This document shows positions 57,924-64,000 of a stretch of DNA of 64,000 nt, piece after piece (positions within the stretch are counted from its first letter, which is position 1; each line of letters opens with the position of its first letter). This stretch comes from Neoceratodus forsteri. Taxonomy: Eukaryota; Chordata; Ceratodontiformes; Ceratodontidae. The notes below the pieces were generated by a model. That model searched no databases and was not told where the DNA came from. It saw nothing but the letters and a program-made list of their open reading frames with translations. Location of the stretch: positions 1,003,793,501-1,003,857,500 of the forward strand of contig CM028129.1 in assembly GCA_016271365.2 (NCBI GenBank), written 5' to 3'. Position numbers and translations under genes: made by a program.

Positions 57924-58359
57924 TTAAGTGGTAAGGAACTGTAGTTTGGCCCTGAAAAGGTGGCCAGCCGATCCCTTCCACTTTCTGCTTCAGCTTCACC
58001 CATCCCCGTGCTCAAGCATGAAGTGACATGAAGCAAGGGAGAGCACAGGGGTGAGCCCCATTGAAATGAATGGCACTGATTTTTTCCTTACTTTTTAGTA
58101 CATTATGATGGTGACTTGGAGATGAATAAAGGACACCAATCGACCAACATGGGCCTTGTTAGTCAATCATTGGCCCTTATTAATCTCCAAGTCACCATCA
58201 TAATGAATTAAAAAGTAAGGAAAAAAATCAGTCCCATTCATTTCATGCTCTCCTCTGCTTCACACATCACTACATGCCTGAGCATGAGGGCATGTAGCCA
58301 AATCTGAAAATGGAAGGGATTGGCCTTGTCAGGAAAAACTACAATCTCTTACCACTTAA
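57924..58359. mobile_element. Palindromic MITE with TTAA ends
   Basis: TTAAGTGGTAAG at the left and CTTACCACTTAA at the right. The two ~200-bp arms are complementary almost to the middle: TTACTTTTTAGTACATTATG against CATAATGAATTAAAAAGTAA, and ATGGTGACTTGGAGAT against ATCTCCAAGTCACCAT. TTAA at both ends suggests piggyBac-type targets. No coding frame. Confidence 0.8.
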
Positions 58360-59330
58360 GCAAATTCTGACCAAAGCCGATAGAGCTGCATGGGAGGAAT
58401 TTGGGGTAAAAATATTGAAAATTACCAACGAGCCTGTGTTAGAAAAATGTAATGTAGGCACATAAATTTGTTGTTTTGTAGTATTTGTACACCAAATTTT
58501 CAACATAGTCTTGTTATGACCCTGCCTCATGAAGAAGGGCAGAGCAAATGTTCAACTCTGGGCCAAAAGGTGATTTTATGCAGGGACTGTGAAATCAACT
58601 TTCGAGATGCAAAAACACATTGTGGGGCAGAGTTGAAAAATTACAGTTGTCAGGGACCATGAAATAAACATGAAATTACCTTTTGGAATGCGAAAAACAT
58701 CTTGGCCAGGATTTGAAAAATGACAGCTGTAACATTTATGAGGTGCTGTAAAGATATGCTTATATTGTAAATTTGGGGTCAAAATATTGAAAATTACCAA
58801 AGTTATGAGCCTGTGTTCACAAAATTAAATGGATGCTCATAACGTTGTTATTTTTAAATATTTTTTACACCAAATTTTCAACATAGCCTTCTTATGACCC
58901 CACCTCATGAACAAGGGCAGAGAAAATTTTCAAGTCCTGCCCGAAAGGTAATTTCATGCAGGTACCATAAAATAACCTTCTGGGACAGATTTGTCTAATG
59001 ACAGTTCAATTGTTTATGAGGCATGGTCCTAAAAAGGGCATGTTGAAAATTTGGGCCAAAAATATGAAAAAATGGCCAAGTTATGCCAGTAAGTTCAAAA
59101 CACCATTGAACTACATTAAACCGCATACCTGTTTCTTCAGTTTGTGGTCCGGCTTTGAAGAGTGAAAATGTGTCTACGGTCCAGAAAGCATTACAACACT
59201 GGACCTCCGATGGCTAAGTAAGAGCTTGGGAAGGGGGCAGGGTGGTGGGTGCTGAGTGGCAGGGTCAGGCGGAGAGAGTGTAATGACTGCAAAAGACATC
59301 AATGGACTTTTTTTTGTCCGTTTACAAGAT
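58360..59330. repeat. Repeat R, diverged third copy
   Basis: TTTTCAACATAG at 58497 and 58874 (spacing 377), TGTTGAAAATTTGGGCCAAA, and TTTCTTCAGTTTGTGGTCCG near 59130, as in copies 1 and 2. The hairpin at 58566-58602 is conserved in part. The head of the element is missing. Confidence 0.65.
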
Positions 59331-59819
59331 AAAAAAAAATTGAGGATTCCTGCACTGGAGGACTGTGCAACTCCTCAGTGCCATTGTTATGTTGCTGGAG
59401 GGGAGTGGGGTGATGAGCACTGAGAGGGAGGGTCAGGTGGGGGGGAAGGAAAGTATTAAAAGGAAAAGAAGCCCCCAGAAAATGCACATGCATGGTAGTG
59501 GATGGGGGAGGATGAGGATTCCTGCACTGGGGGAATTTGGTACCCCCAGTGCCACTGTTACATCTCTGGGTGGGGGAGTAGCATGGTGTGCGCTGAGTAG
59601 AGGTGGTCAAAGTCAGCAAAATTGGCTCAGCAAAATATTTCGCAAATTGCACTCAGTTTATGGAGTGCAATTCATAAAATTCCGCAGTTTGTGGAGCATG
59701 GATTGACAGTGAAGTGTGGAATTTCTCATGTGAAATTCCACACTTTGCACAAAAAATACTGTTTAACCCCCCCCCCCACTGATTGCCAGATCAAATATGA
59801 AAAATAATCTAAATTCCTG

Positions 59820-60250
59820 GTGTCTAGTGGACCCCCCACCACCGATCACTGCCCCAATAAAAAACTATCATCTAAATCCCTGGTGTCTAATGGACCCCCC
59901 ACCCTGCTGATCACTGGCCCCAATATAAAAAAAAATAATGGAAATCCCAAATGTCTAGTGGACTCTCCACCCTGCTGATCCCCTGCCCCAATAGTAAAAA
60001 AAAATAATCTAAATCCCTGGTGTCTAGTGGACCCCAGCACCCCGTCAATCGCTGTCACCAATAAAAGTAAATAATCTATTCTAAATCCCTGGTGTCTAGT
60101 GGACTCCCCCACCCTGCTGATCACTGGCCCACGTATAAAAGAATAATCATAATCTATGGTGTCTTTTGGACCCCCCCCACCCTACTGATTGAAAGCCCCA
60201 ATAATAATAATAAAAAAATCTAAATAACTGGTATCTAGTGGACCCCCCGC
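59820..60250. repeat. Left arm tandem units (TGTCTAGTGGACC)
   Basis: TGTCTAGTGG or variants at 59821, 59884, 59952, 60021, 60093, 60160 and 60232. The unit is mostly 67-72 bp. Confidence 0.85.
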
Positions 60251-60849
60251 CCCCATGCCATCAGGTAATGCCCACCCCAGGCCACCACTCCACTCCCCCT
60301 GGCCCCCACCATGACTCTGAGCAGGTCACTGGCAGAGCCCTTCACTCACCACTGCGGCCTGCAGCCCAACTGACCTCTGAATCAATGAGCACGTGCATGT
60401 ACAAGCACGCACTCATTCATTCATTCAGTCAGCCAGCCAGTTTGTGAGTGTAGGGGACATTTTTCAGGGGGCCAGAGAAGGGAGGGGGCTGCTCCAGTCT
60501 TCGGTGGGGGAGGGTAGGATGGGGGAATGGCATTGTAGACTCAGGGGGGTGGGATAGGGGGTATTAAATTGTAGACCCCATCCCGCCACCCTGTGGAAGA
60601 CCGGAGCAGCCCCTCTGTTCTCTAGCCTTCTGAAAAACATCCTCTACAATCATGAGCTGGCTGACTGAATCAATGAGCACTGGCTTGCACAAGCATGTGC
60701 TCATTCATTCAAAACAGGTTAGTCAGGCTGCCAGCCATGGAGGTGAGTGGAGGGCTGTGCTGGTGGCCCCCTCAGGGTTGGGGTGGGGCCACAGGGGGAG
60801 TTTAGTGGTGGCTGTTGGCAGGCACAACCTGACAGGGTGGAGAGGTGGG

Positions 60850-61125
60850 GGGTCCACTAAACACCTGAAATTTAGATTATTCTTTTTTATTATTGGAGCC
60901 AGCAATCGGTGAGGTGTGGGGTACACTAGACACCAGCAATTTCCATTATTTTTTTTTATATTGGGGCTGGCGATCGACAGTATGGGGCATCCACTAGACA
61001 CCAGGGATTTAGATGATTTTTTTAATTATTGGGGCCAGTGATTGGTGGGGTTGGGGGTCCACTAGGCAACAGGGATTTCCATTATATTTTTTATATTGGG
61101 GCCAGCGATCGGTGGGGTGGAGGGG
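60850..61125. repeat. Right arm tandem units (inverted)
   Basis: CCACTAGACACC or variants at 60854, 60923, 60991 and 61059, spacing 68-69. Reverse complement of the left-arm unit. Confidence 0.85.
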
Positions 61126-61739
61126 CATATTCACAATTTGTAACTTCTCTTTGCTTTGTTTTTTTAAGTAAAATTTGCACTTAAAAAACCCTCCACGTAA
61201 TGCAAAGTTACAAATGGCGAATTTCAAGTTTACAGCCGTGACTTCACGAACTGCTCCTCGGATGCGAATTCAGTGACTTCACTGGAAATGCACAGTGGAG
61301 TAAAACTTGCTGCACCTCTAGTGCTGAAGGGAAGGTTGGGAGAGGAAGTATAAAAATATGTTAAAAGCACAACCACACATGCCGGTAATGGGGGACGAGA
61401 TTCTGCACTGGGAATTGGGCACCCCCTAGTGCCACTGTTATGTTTCTGGAGGGGAGGTGTGGGGTGGTGTGCTGAGAGGAGGCTCTGGTGGGGGAGTTAA
61501 CAAGAAATAAATTTAATAGATTTGAAAAAAAGGCAGAAATAACTGTGCACAAAGGGTAGTGGACGGGGGTCAGTAATAGGATTTCGTGATCAGAACACTG
61601 GATGACTAGGCACCCCAGTGTCACTGTTTTATTTCTGGGGGGTTGGGGTGGTGGATGCTGAGAGGGAGGGTTGGTGGGGATATGTGATAAAAAAAAAAAG
61701 AAATTGACCCCTGACAGTAAAGTAGTGCAGCTGGAGTGT

Positions 61740-62640
61740 TTCACAGATGCAGAGGCGACTGTGGTGGCACTCCAACATTTTGTTCAGTCACAAGGATTGC
61801 AGACATCCTTTTCTCATAGCAAGAGATCTACAGGACCCTGTCCACTGTATCCCTAAAAAGACTGAAAGTAAAATGTTAACAATCACACAGGGAGACTATC
61901 GCGGACCTAAGGTACCATATCCCAAATATGTAGGTCATAAAGTGTACTAAATCACTTTAAAACATTAGAGGGTTGTGGGGTGCCAAAATATATAATGAGA
62001 TGGGTCAGAGATTTTCTGCAGGAAAGAACCCAGTGGACAGAATTATCAGGAAACAAGTCAGAGCCAGATTTCTTATGTAGAGGTGTCCCCCAGTTCAGCT
62101 AAGTGAGGCCTTTATTATTCTTTTTGATGATAAAGGATCTGAAAACCATAAGTGAATGTATCAGATATGTGGGTGGTACAACAGTTGTTGATATTTTTGA
62201 ATGTGAAGATTGTAAAATTCAACAGGATTTTAAAAAGATGGAAAAATGGTTCACAACTAAATGCATAGAAATAAATCATGAGAAAACAAATGAAATTTGG
62301 TTTGGAAAGAAAAAAAAACAGGTGGGTGCACCTTTATTGTTTGGGAGGGTTAGAAACTGAGGTTGTAAATCAATTAGAATTATCCTAGGTTGGGAGGTGG
62401 GTTATGAGGAGGCACCAAGGGCTTGTAAAACTGAATCTCTAAATGAAAGGAGGGAAAAAATAGGAGAAAACTTGTTTTTGCAGATATGTAATGGAAATTG
62501 TAAGTTGCATAAATTTCTACCCCGTTCCCCCGATTGAGAAATAGAGTTAGAGTTTAAGAAATCCAGTGAAATGGAATATGCCTAGAGTAATGACAAAAGC
62601 ATATGGGGAATCCTTTTTATTAAGTACAGTGGTCTAATAC
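61740..62640 (+). pseudogene. Non-LTR RT fragment
   Basis: In one frame: YIMRWVRDFLQERTQWTELS and LCRGVPQFS, then a stop, PLLFFLMIKDL and IRYVGGTTVVDIFE. The palm reads Y-V-G-G where Y-V-D-D is expected, so the catalytic pair is lost. IEINHEKTNEIWFGK and a C-terminal stretch LNERREKIGENLFLQICNGN follow. The clade is not clear; it is not the CR1 or L2 seen elsewhere. Confidence 0.7.
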
Positions 62641-63205
62641 CACCCTTTTCTCTCCCTTTTTACTTTTACGATTCTTTGCTTTGTTAAGTACAGATGATAC
62701 TGGTGTAAAAAAGAGCTTGTACAGAAAATGTAATTTTTTTCCTGTGGAAAATGTTATTCAACACCCTTGAAAGTATTTGTTTATGGATTTGTGTGTGTGT
62801 GTGTCTGGTTTACATAGCCTTTTAAACCTTTGTGTTAGATTAGAGTAGTAGTGCTCTGTATTAGATGTTGTATAACAGACCTGGTGAATGACATGGAATG
62901 TCATTTTTTGTATATAACTTCAACCCACCTTTTTGGTCTGGTTTACAATTATGTTTTAAATAAAATAAACTATACTACCTAAGCTAAACTAAACTTTTCA
63001 TACACTGTATCTCAATACCTGTAGCACAGTTGCACTCTCCAGGAAAAAATTGTATTATTTGACTGGAGACTGGCATGCAGCTCACCCTCAGCCATCTAAA
63101 TACATGGCAGTTAGATTTGTCTCTTATAATGAATCAGTAAGGTCTGCTACGTTATTATATAGGAATCTTTACTGCAACCATTTGTGTATGTTTTAAAGTC
63201 TGTAG
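62641..63205. other. LINE 3' flank and (GT)n
   Basis: Possible 3' UTR of the LINE fragment. (GT)n occurs at 62791-62804 and ATAAAATAAACTATAC near 62959. Confidence 0.4.
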
Positions 63206-63280
63206 TTTATTTAATTTTTATTAACCAGGTGAGGTGCACTTGACAAACCTTTGTCTATTTTTAGGCACGACCCAGGAGAA
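63206..63280 (-). mobile_element. LINE 3' tail fragment
   Basis: Minus strand TTCTCCTGGGTCGTGCC and CACCTGGTTAATAAAAAT match the tail of the LINE at 53058-53143. Confidence 0.7.
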
Positions 63281-63605
63281 TTACGACCAAAAAGAAAACA
63301 GATTGGTGAGAATGACAGATAAATTAAAATCATGACAAATTTAAGGGTGCAAAATGGCAACATAGGAGCCAATGTTTCCTTTCCAGGGTGGGGAGGGACT
63401 GAACTGAAGATCAGGGGCTGCCACATGGTCTGGTGTTTAACAAGCTGTGTGGTGCATTTTAGGGCTTATATTGAGGGTAAAACCTAGTTGGTAAGCAAGT
63501 CATGAAGTGTCTACTTGGGGACCCCCTTAGGTTCATCCACCCACCACTCTTGACCTCAGGAAAAAATATATCTGGCCTCTGCTGCCGTATCTGTGATGAC
63601 TGACT

Positions 63606-63639
<34 letters not shown>

Positions 63640-64000
63640 AAAATGACTATAGAAACTCTTCTATATCAGTTTTTTTATGGCATCATTCATAACGAATTGT
63701 ATCCCGAAGCCAGGGCTTAAAGTATGCTGGGTCTCAGTTCTGGCAAAAGATTCTAAGTGTTTTTAGAGGGGTCTCACAGAATCTCCAGACTAGGCTCTAA
63801 CTCATTGTTTGTTCTCCCTTAACATGACTTCAAGAGGGCAGTTTGCAGAGGTACTGCAACTGTAAGGCTACTGACAGTTTCCTTTTTTTACTGTATGTTC
63901 CTTTCTGTATTCATATGTTTGTTCCTTTGTCCTACAGTGTCTTTATGCATGAGGTTTATGCTTTTAATGAAAAATGGATTAAGGGTACATTTGCAAATTC
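63281..64000. other. No recognised gene
   Basis: Apart from the AC run I see nothing on either strand. Confidence 0.4.
63608..63637. repeat. (AC)n microsatellite
   Basis: Fifteen AC units. Confidence 0.95.

Larger units (their letters stand above)
59598..61320. mobile_element. hAT-like palindromic nonautonomous element
   Basis: Ends TAGAGGTG and CACCTCTA, with flanks GCGCTGAG (59590-59597) and GTGCTGAA (61321-61328), an 8-bp duplication matching at 6 of 8. The inside holds about seven 63-72 bp units at 59821-60250 and four inverted units at 60854-61075. Around the centre (~60540) the two halves are complementary. Short hairpins occur at 59645-59670 and 59714-59743. No transposase. Confidence 0.75.
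59241..61700. repeat. ~145-190 bp tandem array (interrupted)
   Basis: Units carry ATTCCTGCACTGG, a CCCAGTGCCACTGTTA segment and GTGCTGAGAGGGAGGGT, near 59344, 59514, 61389 and 61575. 59598-61320 is an insertion. In the 59514 unit CACTGGGGG and CCCCCAGTG (59525-59551) form a perfect stem. Confidence 0.75.

Overview
This is a repeat-dense stretch of a large vertebrate nuclear genome. I recognise no host protein-coding gene and no bona fide tRNA, rRNA or other RNA gene. Nearly everything identifiable is a transposable element or tandem array, often nested. The mix is CR1 LINEs with an esterase-type ORF1, L2-like LINEs, a DIRS (tyrosine recombinase) retrotransposon, Ty3/Gypsy elements with PNMA-like gag, a tRNA/CORE-type SINE and foldback DNA elements. 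That mix fits an amphibian (a caecilian is my guess) better than a mammal, bird or teleost; the taxon is an inference from memory of such repeats.

Layout. 1-15140: two minus-strand Ty3/Gypsy elements. A 9.7 kb copy with both LTRs (2236-11935, TSD CTTA) sits inside the gag gene of an older one (1-2235 and 11936-15140). 15460-19437: 5'-truncated plus-strand DIRS element (RT-RNase H, tyrosine recombinase, terminal complementary repeats). 19458-19832: foldback MITE. 21850-22049: SINE. 22640-26438: near full-length plus-strand L2-like LINE. 28600-30680: decayed LINE split by a 1589-bp solo LTR (TSD CATG), which itself carries a SINE. 32073-34240 and 39625-41970: two copies of a noncoding repeat (R here) with internal ~295-bp units; the second lies inside a Gypsy LTR. 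36270-37131: G-rich minisatellite. 37132-39157: two CR1 fragments. 42857-43497: ~177-bp tandem repeat. 43814-48480: near full-length minus-strand CR1. 48490-50652: probable Gypsy LTR. 51050-53330: minus-strand L2-like LINE interrupted by a plus-strand LINE. 53843-56139: decayed LINE interrupted by a 1.8 kb inverted-repeat DNA element. 56140-57920: CR1. 57924-58359: palindromic TTAA-ended MITE. 58360-61700: diverged third R copy and a tandem array with a 1.7 kb palindromic hAT-like insertion. 61740-62640: LINE RT fragment.

The coding remnants belong to element life cycles: gag/protease/RT/RNase H/integrase for Gypsy, RT-RNase H plus recombinase for DIRS, and endonuclease-RT for LINEs. Almost all are broken by frameshifts and stops. 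The two LTRs of the young Gypsy copy differ largely by single-base indels, so some frameshifts may be sequence errors rather than decay. I see no convincing new biological system. The most unusual items are the PNMA-like gag elements, the noncoding R family with its conserved hairpin, and the palindromic hAT-like element with inverted satellite arms.
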